Below are positions 43,890-55,079 of a stretch of DNA of 64,000 nucleotides, piece after piece. The number at the start of each line of letters is the position of its first letter. Position 1 is the first letter of the stretch. Below the pieces are notes generated by a model. That model was given only the letters and a program-made list of their open reading frames with translations. It was not told where the DNA came from and ran no database searches. The stretch spans positions 10,140,607 to 10,204,606 of the forward strand of contig OY986973.1 of NCBI GenBank assembly GCA_963920575.1, read 5' to 3'. Source of the stretch: Narthecium ossifragum. Taxonomy: Eukaryota > Streptophyta > Magnoliopsida > Dioscoreales > Nartheciaceae. The translations under genes and the position numbers were made by a program.

Positions 43890-44600
43890 ATCTTTCAGCG
43901 TGCATGAATTCGGATGGACACATCACGTGGAAGAAGACGATGTACTCCAGTACGGGCCAATTAACAGCGAGGAAGATCCGGCCGACTACCAAGACCACTA
44001 GGACCATGTATTCATTGAACCTCCATCGGCTGAACTTCAAGTCATTGCTTCTAAGCCACGAGGTATATTTCCTGTGTTTATTTCATCTCCTTGGATAGTT
44101 GGGAAGAACATGACCTTGATAGATACTTTTAGACTTCGACGAATTTACTTCAGATTTTGTGATCTTACCATCCTTGATCACGAGCATGATGACATTATTG
44201 ATAGGTCATTGGATGAGTCACTGACACTTGAGCACAATGATGACACATATTTCTATTTGAGAGATCCAATTATCATGTTTATTGGAGTTAGAATCCAAAA
44301 GTTAGCTCTCCTACTTGTAATATGCCACTTGGATTCACATGGTAAATTACCCTTGGTGATACTACTAAGGTTAACCTTCCAGGCCATGGCACTTACTGAT
44401 TTTGCATATCAAGGGCACGGCCGCCAAGGGCGCGGTTAAAAATCCATATCTTATATATAGTAGTTTAGTTTGTTCTCTTAGCTTTCTTGTATGCTTGAGA
44501 ATGCTTGAGTATTTTTATGTTGTGTGCTTGCATGTTTGCTTTTGTTTTTGGTTTGTTTTGCTTTTGTTCTTAGGTGCTCGATCAGTCCCCGCCTTCCCGT
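43890..44600 (+). pseudogene. Athila-like interior between gag and integrase
   Basis: A frame from about 43905 reads acidic and hydrophobic sequence (ASKPRGIFPVF, HDDIIDRSLDESLTLE) to about 44438, without a motif I recognise. 44440-44600 is T-rich and non-coding, possibly an intron-like or deletion-junction spacer. Protease and RT, expected here, are missing. Confidence 0.45.
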
Positions 44601-46008
44601 GGAGAACATTGTCGCTGATCACCTATCAAGGTTGATGGTGGAAGTAGCGGAAAATGAGCCACCAATTATGGATGACTTTCCTGATGAGCAACTCTTTTCA
44701 GTTGCACGGCTGCCCTGGTATGCGCACATTGTTAATTACTTAGCGACAGGTGAGATCCCTTCCTTTTGGAGTGCGCAGGATAAGCGTAGATTTTTTATTG
44801 AGGTAAAGAAATTTTATTGGGATGATCCTTGTCTATTTAAGTATTGTCCTGACCAGATTATGCGTCGCTGTGTCCCTGATTATGAAATAGAAAGCATCAT
44901 TACATTCTGTCACTCTCATGCATGTGGAGGCCATTTTTCGATGAAAAAGACTGCTGCTAAAATTCTTCAATGTGGTTTTTACTGGCCTACTATGTTTCGT
45001 GATGTTAATATTTTCTGCAAATCTTGTGATAGATGCCTAAAATTAGGAGCTTTATCTAGGAGACATATGATGCCTTTGAACCCAATTCAAGCTGTAGAGA
45101 TTTTTGATTGTTGGGGTATAGACTTTATGGGACCCTTTCCTTCTTCTTTTGGCTATTTATATATATTGTTGGCTGTGGAATACGTGTCTAAGTGGGTGGA
45201 GGCTATTGCATGTAGGAATAATGATCATTCCACTGTCATCAAGTTTTTTAAAGAGCATGTTTTGTCTAGATTTGGTACTCCTAGGGTCATTATTAGTGAC
45301 CAAGGATCCCATTTTTGTAACCGCTCTTTTGAGGCTTTGATGCGCAGGTATGGAGTGACACATAAGATTTCCACTGCTTATCATCCACAGACGAATGGCC
45401 AAGCTGAATTAGCCAATAGAGAGATAAAGCAAATCCTGGAGAAGACAGTGAGCCCCAACCGAAAGGACTGGTCCTTGAGGCTATCAAACGCGTTGTGGGC
45501 ATATCGCACTGCCTACAAGACTACCCTGGGGATGTCGCCGTTTCGCCTTGTTTATGGAAAACCATGCCATCTTCCAGTCGAATTAGAACATAAGGCATAT
45601 TGGGCTATTAAGTCATTAAATCTTACTTTGGATGCTGCAGGTCAGGAACGGAAACTCCAGCTGTCTGAGCTAGAGGAACTCAGGAATGATGCTTATGAGA
45701 GCTCCCGGATCTTCAAGGCAAAGACAAAGGCCTACCATGACAAGAAGATCCTGCGGAAGACGTTTAAAGTCGGACAACAAGCTTATCTGTATGACGCACG
45801 TCTACACCTCCATCTTGGGAAGTTGCGATCACGCTGGACAGGCCCCTTCACCGTTAGCAGGATATTTGAGAATGGGGCTGTGGAAGTTGAAGACCCAAAG
45901 GATGGGAGGCTGTTTACGGTCAATGGACAGCGCTTGAAACAGATTCCAGAGAAAGCGGACCCTGAGGAGCACACCGTTTCTCTCGTAGACCCTGTCTACG
46001 AGGGATGA
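44600..46008 (+). CDS. Athila-type integrase with RNase H tail, intact frame
   Basis: The frame is open through this stretch. It begins with NIVADHLSR, the end of RNase H. The zinc finger has His pairs at about 44911-44933 and CKSCDRC at about 45018-45036. The catalytic core has GIDFMGPF (Asp, about 45118), IISDQGSHF (Asp, about 45293) and [10 protein letters not shown] (Glu, about 45395). The C-terminus has [10 protein letters not shown] (GPY/F-like, about 45827-45856). All three catalytic residues are present. The protein would insert cDNA into chromosomes, but no upstream start codon linked to gag is evident; the ATG at 44524 opens on a hydrophobic non-conserved stretch. Confidence 0.85.
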
Positions 46009-47212
46009 TCTTTCTCCTATCTATCATTTCCCTTTTTGATTAGGTTAGGTTATTTTAGTTTGTTTGCTTTCATTCTCATTTACTTTTGTTTGCTATTTTA
46101 TGTTTTTAGGATGCTTGGACTTCCGTCTTCCTTGCTTGTGAGAGTTCGGCCACCATGAGGAGCCTTGGGCAAGATTTCAGATATTCTGTCAGGTGGCCTC
46201 GCTCTTATTTCGATTTCCTATTCTTAGTTATGTCATATATGAAAATTCAGCCAACACCCTTCTGCTTATTTACATGATTGGCACACATTGAGGCCAATGT
46301 GAATTTCAGGTTGGGGGGTGTAGGCATGCATGACCTTATGCATGCTACCTTATTGAGTTTAGTAGTGTTGAATTGAATATGTTACTAGAGATTGTATATG
46401 AGCTGAAATTTTTATGCTTATTATACATGTTGCTTTCATATGAATTGGCATATACATTGATTGCATGCGTGATAACCTGAAGGTAGAACATTATGTGATT
46501 CACACACGAACACTTTATGTGCAGTGGCGATTATACTCACCAGAGGAATGAGCATGCTATTGTTAATCTAGACCATGATTTCTGCATTAGTTAGTGTTGA
46601 GTATTGCATGGAGAAAAAAAGAAGAAAAAGTTCTGGAGCTTGATAAAGTTGTGCCTAAACAACTTGTAGGTGATCTACTGAGTAACCGGGTGTTCTTGCC
46701 TCAGGAAGCGGGGAGCTCGAGTAAAAAGGTAGAACCACTGAAAAAAAAAATACTATTAAGTGTTTTGCTGAGTAACCGGGTCTCTGCGCCTCAAGAAGCG
46801 GAGAGTGCTCGCGTAAAAAGGCAAAATGTCTGATAGTTGAAGAAAAAAAAGAAAAACAAAAAGAGCATGTTGTATTTAAAGTGCGAGGGTTGGATGATTG
46901 GTCATGAAGATGGTAGTGTGTTTGGACTAATGGTGAGTAGAAGTTGCTTCTGTACATAACATTTATTTGTCACGTCACATGTGTTTTTCTGGATGGTGAT
47001 TAGCATGTTTGATGTGTAGAAGTTGATTTCATATGTTGGTAGTATGTGTATGAGTATAAGAAGTTTTAGTGCTCTGTACTGTGTAAAACACTATTGACTT
47101 GATAAGGTAGAATTTTTATCATGCATGTCTACATCCTTGAACCGTTAGTGTATTAATTATATTCTATACGCTTTGAATTGCTAGAGACTAGCAATAAGCT
47201 GGTTGGGGGGTG
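46009..47212 (+). other. 3' untranslated region and polypurine tract of the Athila-like element
   Basis: No env-like or other frame. A G-run ggttggggggtgta at about 46311-46324 looks like a second polypurine tract. Two imperfect ~75-bp units starting gagtaaccgggt occur at 46679 and 46771. The true tract ggttggggggtg (47201-47212) abuts the 3' LTR. Confidence 0.7.
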
Positions 47213-48441
47213 TGATGAGTGCATGAAAGTGCACTCTGAACAACCTTAAAACCATCTCAATTGCTATATCTTCACCCTTAATCAACTTCTTTAGCACTAC
47301 TTTTATACTTTTATGTGCTTCACATAGTTGTTTGGAAAATGCATGAAATTGGAGCTAAAAGAAGCTGAAAAGAGTATATGGATCAACTTCAAAAATTAAT
47401 CTGTACCTGGTCATGAAGAACCAGATGATTTGCCATATATGGTTGGAAAGCTCTTGAAGTCTAGATTCTGAAGAATTTTACGGTTCGTGATTCCGAGTTT
47501 CTTAGAGGAAGTTACAACATTTTTCGTACCAGTGCTGAGTGAATAGTGACAGTCGACCGTCGCATCATCCGTGGCATCGACCGTCGCGCCCGAAAATCAT
47601 CACGGTCACGGTCGACCGTCAAGTCCTCAGGGTCGACCGTGGAGCCCGAAAATCATCACGGTCGACCGTCAGATGCTCACGGTCGACCGTCACATCGACC
47701 CTGGCATCGACCGTCAGCCTCTGTCGAAGAAAACACTCCTCAGGGTTGATGCAATGATCGACCGTCGCTTTTCCAAACATTGTGCACAGTTCACGGTCGA
47801 CCGTGGCATCGACCGTGGCATCATCCGCGGGTGTATAACGGGTTTAAACTTAACCCGAGTTTGCTAATTCTTGGACCCTATAAATAGGAAAGTTAGGGTA
47901 AGCCAAGGGGGACTTCTTGGACGTTTTTGGAGGCTCTTTCTGGACGTTTCCCAAAGGAAGAAGATGAATACATCTCCATCCATGGCCGAGTAATCCGCGG
48001 GCATGGCGGACGGATGATCTAGCGAGGATTAGGGTTTCTTCTCCAACAATGGTTCATAGTTTTTAATCTTCATTGTTAAACTCTTTTCTATGTATTGGAT
48101 CTTCAAATATTATTTTCAGATTATAGATTTCTATGTGGATGATTAATATTATAAATCCAGTCATGCTTCTTTCATGATCTTATAATCCCATAGTCTTCTC
48201 TTTTGATTCTCCTACCGAGTCTTGCGAGACCTTTGCTATGCATTGCCCGTAGTGACAACTGGTATTGTGTATCCTTAGGGATCTGGTAAGACAAGGTTGG
48301 GGCTCTATCCGTGAAATCTTTGCTATGCATTGCCGATTGTGAGAGTTGGTATTGTGTATTCTTAGAGATCTGGTTAGATAGAGTTAGGGCTTTGTCCCAA
48401 TGAACTTTTGCTGCGCGTTGCCTGTAGTGACAGCCGGTATC

Positions 48442-50074
48442 TGATAAGTCACAAAATATACATAATTCACCCATTCAACTGGGCTTTGTTAGCTCTCAAG
48501 CAATGCATTTTTAATATCTTTTCATATGGTTTCAGGTACAAGAGCTTTCGAAGAGAGTTGCATGGATTTCGAACCAAAAGACATCAGTAAAACAGATCCA
48601 GACAATTTGGATCGATCCAAGGTCATTTTGGATCGATCCCGATCCTTTTCCAGAAGGCCATAGTTTTTATCCAAAGATGGATCGATCCGGATTTTTAATG
48701 GATCGATCCAAATATCTCTTCCTAGAGAGATCGGTACAAAATGGATCGATCCAAACCGTCACGGGATCGATCCATATTTCTTTTCCCAAGAGCACTTATT
48801 CTTGGGTACAAATTGGATCGATCCACATTTAAATGGGATCGATCCATATTTCCTTTCCACAGAAAGGTATGATCGTTTGCTCATCTTGGATCGATCCAAG
48901 ATTACTTCGGATCGATCCAAGATCGCTGACGGTTATAAATGGACGGCTCAGATCTAATCTGAGGGTCCACGACTTGGAGCCTATAAATAGGGGTTTTGGC
49001 TCTAATTTGAGGATCTTTTTCTCCACTCTTTTCCCTCTTTTCTCCAGCCTTTTTCTACTCCTTTATATTTTTGGAGATTTCTCCTCCCATCCTTGAGGAT
49101 TTAGGGCCTTGAGGGTGGATTTTGATGGAGAAGATGGGTGAAGCCTCCTCTTCCATGGCTATCCTACCCAAGATGAGTAGCTAAATCTCCTCTCCTTGGG
49201 AATTTCATGATGTATTAGGGCTTTTTCTTAGAATTCTCTTTTGATTCTTGATGTAATGACTCTTGAGAGATGGTTTTTGTATGAATTCTCATGTAATTCT
49301 ATATTTCTTCAATGAATTCCTTTATTGAATGGTTTGATTACCTTATTTTTCATGGAATTGCTTGATAATATGATGATGTCTACTAGATGTTTGGTTGAAT
49401 TCCTCAAAGAGGCTATGCTAGAACCATAGCCAATTCTAGGGAATGAATCCTTGATCTAGGGATAGGATCTTGAGGTGCTAGAACCACCCCAAGCCAAATC
49501 TATCCTACTTACTATTCTTAATTTAGATGAGGGATTGGTTTGAGATATTAAACCCATCTCAATCCAAGACCTTATCCATACAAAGCCTTGATCCTTTGCC
49601 AATGATTTGACCTTAGTCCGGCGATCGTTGAGCTATGATCGAATTAGATCCTCGATCATGGATCTTTACCTTGTTATGCATGCGATGAGATGATCTTAAC
49701 CCGACATCTCATTAGCGGTGAGCGATACTAGTCCTACGCTCATCGATATCTAATTTAGATGATCTTTTGAGTGTTATTCATCTTGATTCATAGAGATAAT
49801 ATTTAGACCCTAATGCGGATTGGAATTCCCTAGGAATTCTTCCTTGATAAATTTCCTCTTTAGTCTTCTAGAATACTTTTGTTAGAAAACTCAACGAACC
49901 AACGCTATTAATTCCAACTATTATAGAGATTATATCACGTTTAGTAATTCGACCATCTAATTCTCCGAGGACTCGACCCGTACTCCCATTAACTACGTTG
50001 TAGTTAACTAGTAGTTCGGTAAATTTGTTTTGTCCGCCTTTGACATAATTAACGACATATTTCAAGGCGAGTTA
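48442..50074 (+). mobile_element. Solo LTR in the Athila 3' LTR (1633 bp)
   Basis: TSD gtatc is perfect (48437-48441, 50075-50079) and the 5' LTR shows the empty site at about 41000. It starts tgataagtcac and ends gcgagtta, so the terminal dinucleotide is ta rather than ca. TATA tataaata lies at 48982-48989. No coding is present. An LTR is inferred from size, promoter and 5-bp TSD. Confidence 0.75.
48601..48925. repeat. GGATCGATCC palindrome array
   Basis: It includes the perfect 14-bp palindrome ttggatcgatccaa (48607-48620) and similar pairs to 48925. It ends about 57 bases upstream of the TATA box at 48982. Confidence 0.88.
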
Positions 50075-50491
50075 GTATCGTGTATTCTTAGGTTTGAGTT
50101 GGATGAAGTTAGAACTATAACAAGGAAGAATCAATCATAGGAAGAGACATTTTATAATTTATCAGATTCATAATTCTATATCCTCCGGTTAAGGTGATTG
50201 GGATGTGAATCCCTTAACTGAGTTTTACATGAACCATTGAGAAGAGAAGAACCTAAATCCGAGTGAAGTGATTCCTGAAGCCTAGCCTTATTCAAATCTT
50301 GATTTCTTTCGTTCACTTTATCTTATCATTACATCTTTTATCCAATTTAGTTTAGTTAGCTTTCTTGATTGTCTTCAATATATTATAATCTGTATTTCTA
50401 GATCCTTTCTGCTTGTCTCTCTGTGGGATTCGACCTCTCTTATGCTGTACTGCACCGCGACCGCTGTGAGTGACACATTTGAGCGACATCA

Positions 50492-53404
50492 CCACCTTTG
50501 GTAGCTTGTCCAAAATGATCATGCAATCAGCCAATGCTTTTCTAAGGTCATGATATCGACCTTGTTGGATGACAGTAGAGTCAGAAGCCGTTTGCTTTCC
50601 AGAAAGACGAGCCTGCCATGTTTCATTCAGAGAGTGGAGAGAATTGACCAATTCAGCCATAACGGCCTACAAAGTCGAGGGCAAATAAAAGTCAAGATCG
50701 ATATCGATCATAAAAGCGAATTTGATTAGTTAACTGAACTCATACCTCATCCGAAGCAAAAGTAGATGAACTTGCTTGCGGAGTGACGAACGATGTCGAT
50801 GGCGGAATGATAGGTACAATCACCAAAGCGTCATCGGTTAGTGTTGTTGGTGGCAAAATAAGAGTTGGAGCAGGCGTTGTGACAGAAATGTCTATTGTTG
50901 AAGTGCTGGGGGGGCATATTGACATTATGTTGAACGTCACTAGCCGATAGCTCTGGGACAGTTGATGTCTCGACCAAAGGTTGTAAGGCCGATACACCAG
51001 TAGAAACTGTTTCAGATGATAGTTGAATATTACCAAGGTCCCTTAAAAGATTATAAGGACCATAAACAAGCATCTGATCGATAGGTGACAAACCTGGTTG
51101 AGTTGGAGTAAGCTTTAGAACGTCGTAAATATTTTCGACGTTGACATCATCTCGTCTTTCTTCTTCAGATGAGGAAACGATAATACTTTCTTCAATAGAA
51201 GGCTGTTAAACAGGGAAATGAGAAAAGATCAATAAAATAGATCATTGAGCAAAATGGTTAAAGGTTGAATTTAAATGAACACATACTTTTTCAGTCAAAG
51301 GTTCAACCTGACTAGAGGCAGCGACAAAATCTTTCTCAGTTCTTTGACCGGCATTTTTCTCAAGTAAATTAAAAGGAGAAATAGAAGGAGAAAAAAGATG
51401 GGAAGGAGTAGAGGAGTCCGATCTCTCTCTGCCAAAAGAAAGAAAAGTGAGCTCGAGATACAAATATAAAGGAATGTAAGATAATGGACAATATACTCAC
51501 TTAGAAGCAGAAGCAGAATGCACACTTTGCCTACTCTCGGGCGACCCTACTTCATCTCCAACTGTTGAAGATGAGGGAGCTTGTTGTTCAAATTCCTCAA
51601 TTGCTACTCCCTCGACCACCACATTTTCGGCCGCTACTTCATTGGCCATTGTCTCCTCGACCAAAGGTCCCTCGGCCAATGGAGATATCCTGGATTCACC
51701 CGTCGATATCTTTTTCTTCTTGCGAGAAGGAGCCTCTTCCGTGGACTTACCTTTTCTCTTTTTGGGCGATTTTTCACCTTTTCCGACAGAAGCAGTGACT
51801 TTCTTTTTCTTCTGAGGTCTATCTTCTACCTCAATCTGCTCCGAAGCATCCTTCTTCCGTCCCAATTTCTTGGGTGGAATGAATTTATTGAAGACATCAC
51901 TTTTGTCTTTAGAAAAATGACGCTTCTTAATGGTCGAGTCCCAAATATCGACGATAGTATTATCAATGTCAGCCACAGGTTCAAAATTTGTAAGTTTAAA
52001 GCGCTTGCAAAGTGCTATATCCTTTTTCTCCACGGAGACTACTCTATCGAGGTTGTAAAAAACACATCGTCCTTTAGCTACTAAGTTATAGCTGAAATAA
52101 GGAGGAACTGGCCAAGCTTGCTTCAATTCAAACTGGCGGGCGACAAAGTTTGGAGCATACACTTCTACTCCGCATTTATTGTTCGATCTTCCCCACAACA
52201 TATCGAAATGAAGATCTTGGCCGACCAAGAAACGAGCCCAAGCCAATTTCTTTTCCTCATCGTCCATATTGGCCGATAGATCAAGGAGTGGACGAATGCA
52301 AGCTGGATGAGAGTTATGATTGAAAGGACGATAGGAAGAAAAACTGGATAAAGTATTAAAATAATTGAAAGTCTGCTGGAAAGATTTGGGAATGAATGAA
52401 GAAGAAAGATACAAATGGCCTTGCGTTCTGGCCGATGAAGAAGAAGGAGGAATATGGAGTCCAGAAAAATAGGCTCTAAGCCACAATTGGATGATCCAAA
52501 GAGGGCCAAAACCAGTGAGACTCCCACCTTCTCTCAATTGGTCAAGAGTAAGATAGATGCCTCGATATATTGCAGATAAAATAAATGTGGAAAGAGACAA
52601 AACTTGCTTTCCAGAAGCGATAGCTTGTGCAAGACCGATATAACCCTTAATAGGTTTCTTGGAAGGAAGATAGAGAACAAATTTACAAAGCCAATAATAA
52701 ATGAACGCTAATCGTTCTCTAGCATTTGGTGGCTCATCGATCTCTTCAAGTTTGGCATAGGCTTTGATAAAAACACCATTGTTTTTATCAGAATAAAAAA
52801 TGGTCTCTTTAGAAGAAAATTCCATATTGGCCGATACCAGATCGCCGATAGGAGAGAGACCAGTCAAAAGAGAAATGTCTAGAAGGGTGATAGAAAGAGT
52901 ACCACAAGGGAAAACAAAATTATTGTACTCTATCGACCAAAAAAGGAACGATGACAAGAGTAAATTAGGCTCTTGAGCAATAACCCTAGTACTCAAATCC
53001 AAAAAGTCCAAAATTCCAGCATCAGAAAAGATTTTCTTGGAATCCAAATGACTAATCATTCTACTATGCCATCTAGTGAACTTGTCATCAGCCAAAGGCC
53101 ATGTTATAATGGGACTCTTGACAGAAAGAGTAGAAAGATTAAGTTCCTGGGAGAAAGGAAGATCGTCGGAAAGTGGAAAACTCTGAACAATAACTTGGAG
53201 ATCAGCGAAAAGAGAGGGCAAAAGATCAGAAATGAAGCAAGGGCCCAAAGAAAAGAACCTGGAAGAAGAATCTCCTACCTTGACCAAATAGTTCCCTCTT
53301 GCCTCGTCTGATCTCAAGACCTCATTAAACTCTCCATAAGCTTTGCAGGCCTCCTTATGTATCTCCTCTTCAGATTTAAGTTCCCTAACCATGACGGTGA
53401 ACAT
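50492..53404 (-). pseudogene. Plant mobile domain (PMD) gene with introns, antisense in the Tat block
   Basis: Exon 1 (53404-51501) encodes about 634 residues: MFTVMVRELKSEEE, then the PMD-type core with WSIEYNNFVFPCGTLSITLLDISLLTGL, FIYYWLCKFVL, LAQAIASG and WIIQLWLRAYF, then a Lys-rich tail. Canonical GT-AG introns fit at 51429-51500, 51203-51286 and 50667-50745, with frames joining. Exon 3 has a C-run frameshift (about 50910-50916). Exon 4 runs into the Athila element and continues at 39799-39274. PMD proteins occur as host silencing-related factors and inside transposons; the place next to integrase suggests an element-borne additional ORF. No ATG is seen upstream of 53404. Confidence 0.78.
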
Positions 53405-53485
53405 AATATTCGACGGAGAAGAAGAAGAAGAAGAACTCTCAGACGTTTTCTCTTTGATTGCGGACAAGGAGAACCTGATGCTCCC

Positions 53486-54206
53486 TCTTTGGAATTTTGA
53501 AAATTACTTCAAAGCATTATTTGAGAATGGGTCCAAGAGTACCAAAACCTTCTTGGCTTACGGAATGTGGCTAATTTTGAAGGATCGCAACTCAATTGTG
53601 TTTGGTGAGAAGGGAGACTCGGTGGAGGCCATTGCTTGCAGGATAATAAGGTAGGTGAATGAGTTCAAGGGCCAAGATGATCAAACAACTTGCAAAACTG
53701 CTAATCAAACCATCAACATCGGAGCTAGTGTGATCCAAACAGATGCCTCTGTTGACCCCCTGTCGAAGACCACAACCATAGGAATTGTTGGTTTTTCAGA
53801 TGATGGGAAGGAAGTATGGGCATGGGCTAAGCCTATAGATACCATATTGGTCCTAGAAGCGGAGATGGCAGCCATCTTGGAAGCAATGAAGAGGTCGAAG
53901 CTCCTTGGCCTCAAAAGATTGATTATTGAAACATATTCATTATCAGGGGTCTGAATTTTGAATGGATTGAGGGATTGACCCCATGATATAGAAGGAATGG
54001 TGAAGAGTATCTGGCTGCATGTTCTTTTCTTTGATTCTGTACTGTTTCTTTATATCTCCAGAGTTTGTAATGCAAGAGGCGATGGTGTAGCTCAAGCATG
54101 TCGAAGGGCTAGGAATGTGATAGCCTGGACCTGTTAATCAGCCCCTCCTAATTGTTGTATCAAGTATGTAAATATTAGCCTACTGGCTCAACTCATAAAA
54201 AAAAGC
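53486..54206 (+). pseudogene. LINE-2 ORF2 C-terminus with RNase H and A-tail
   Basis: FLAYGMWLILKDRNSIVFGE closes the zinc-finger region. IQTDASVD (about 53737) starts RNase H. LEAEMAAILEAMKRSK (about 53850) carries the catalytic Glu, and SRVCNARGDGVAQACRRAR is the tail. Stops occur at about 53652 and 53952. The run of eight or so A at about 54198-54206 may be the LINE 3' tail. Confidence 0.82.
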
Positions 54207-55079
54207 TTCGTTTTGAGGGGTTTTTTTTACTGTTTTGTTATTAGTTAGCCAGCAAATGTCCTACGTACTGACTTCTATAAACTATGGATTCTATGTCTGC
54301 ACCGACGCTGTAAGTTTAGAACGATCACAAGTCTTACCACTAGATCATGCATCTAAATGCGATATCGCTGTTGATAATGTAATGCACTACTCTCATATAT
54401 ATGAGTAACTTTTGCTGGTGAGGATTCAGGAGAAGTTGGATAGCAAATTGGACCAAATTGGACAAGGCCTAACCTAGCTTTTGCTAGTTAGGTTAAACTC
54501 TACTATATGTATAGAAATATCAGAACATCTTAGGTTGTTTGACAAGGAATTTGTGAATAAAAGCCCATCAAAACTTTATTGATGGCTTTGAAGTTTTCCT
54601 TTAGCCTATTACGTGTGTCCAGGTCGTGAATGGAATCATAGATTCTTATATCACGCTTTAATGCCAATGACGGTTCACTTCAAAGTTATTGCTCATAGGA
54701 CTTTTGTGGGTTATGGTGCATCTTCACAAACTCAAGTCACCACAATTCTTTCTTCTTCTTCTTCTTCTTCTTCTTCTTCTTCTTCTTTTTCTTTTTTCTG
54801 TTGTTTCTATTGGGTAAATTTTTCTCCTTCTACTATGAGATTCAGGGGTTTTACAATCTCTCGTGAGACACCTTAATATTACCGCTAGAGCTATCTGAGT
54901 GGTTGTATGTCCACCACATTCATTGTTGAGTCCTCAGGTTAGGAATGCTTCACTTCGCCAACCATCCCTATTAAATGCTCATTCACGTATATGTATTTTA
55001 GACCTAAGCCATACTTCACACCTAGGCTTTTCAGCACTGGTGTTGATCTCTTGAACCTTCGAGGGTGTCTGTGTCTCTC
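54207..55079. other. Upstream region of the esterase gene, with (TTC)n
   Basis: No frame of note. A (TTC)n microsatellite spans about 54748-54786. No convincing TATA box could be fixed; the 5' UTR start is unknown. This is the only long stretch in the window without clear transposon sequence. Confidence 0.5.

Larger units (their letters stand above)
39800..50491 (+). mobile_element. Athila-like LTR element with gag and integrase only
   Basis: The LTRs are 39800-41417 and 47213-50491 (the latter enlarged by a solo LTR). TSD ccacc is perfect (39795-39799, 50492-50496), and the PMD gene frame resumes across it. The PBS is the tRNA-Asp type used by Athila. Internal coding is gag (41650-42716, continued in fragments after a copia solo LTR) and a complete integrase with the last residues of RNase H. 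Protease, RT and the body of RNase H are absent, so the element depends on others for reverse transcription. Confidence 0.92.
47213..50491 (+). repeat. 3' LTR of the Athila-like element (split)
   Basis: It matches the 5' LTR on both sides of a solo LTR (48442-50074). Without the insertion and one gtatc copy it is 1641 bp. The TCGA array (47548-47830) has about 30-40 bases more than in the 5' LTR. TATA at 47879-47886. Confidence 0.9.
38181..53485. mobile_element. Tat-derived block inserted in LINE-2
   Basis: The block has a truncated Ty3/Tat integrase on + (38181-39151), then a PMD plus coiled-coil gene on minus (53404 to 39274), interrupted by an Athila-like element. No LTRs are seen at its edges. 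LINE-2 sequence flanks it on both sides. Both edges carry tctttgga (38173-38180, 53486-53493), which could be an 8-bp TSD or microhomology at a deletion junction; about 60 bases of LINE-2 seem to be lost between them. A second copy of the left part is at 56165. Confidence 0.7.

Noticed and set aside
44524..44600. Signal peptide at the start of the integrase frame ([12 protein letters not shown])
   Set aside because: T-rich non-coding spacer read by chance in frame; integrase homology starts only near 44600.
38173..53493. Tat block as a Helitron
   Set aside because: No 5' TC or 3' CTRR with hairpin was found at the edges, and an AT insertion site is not evident.
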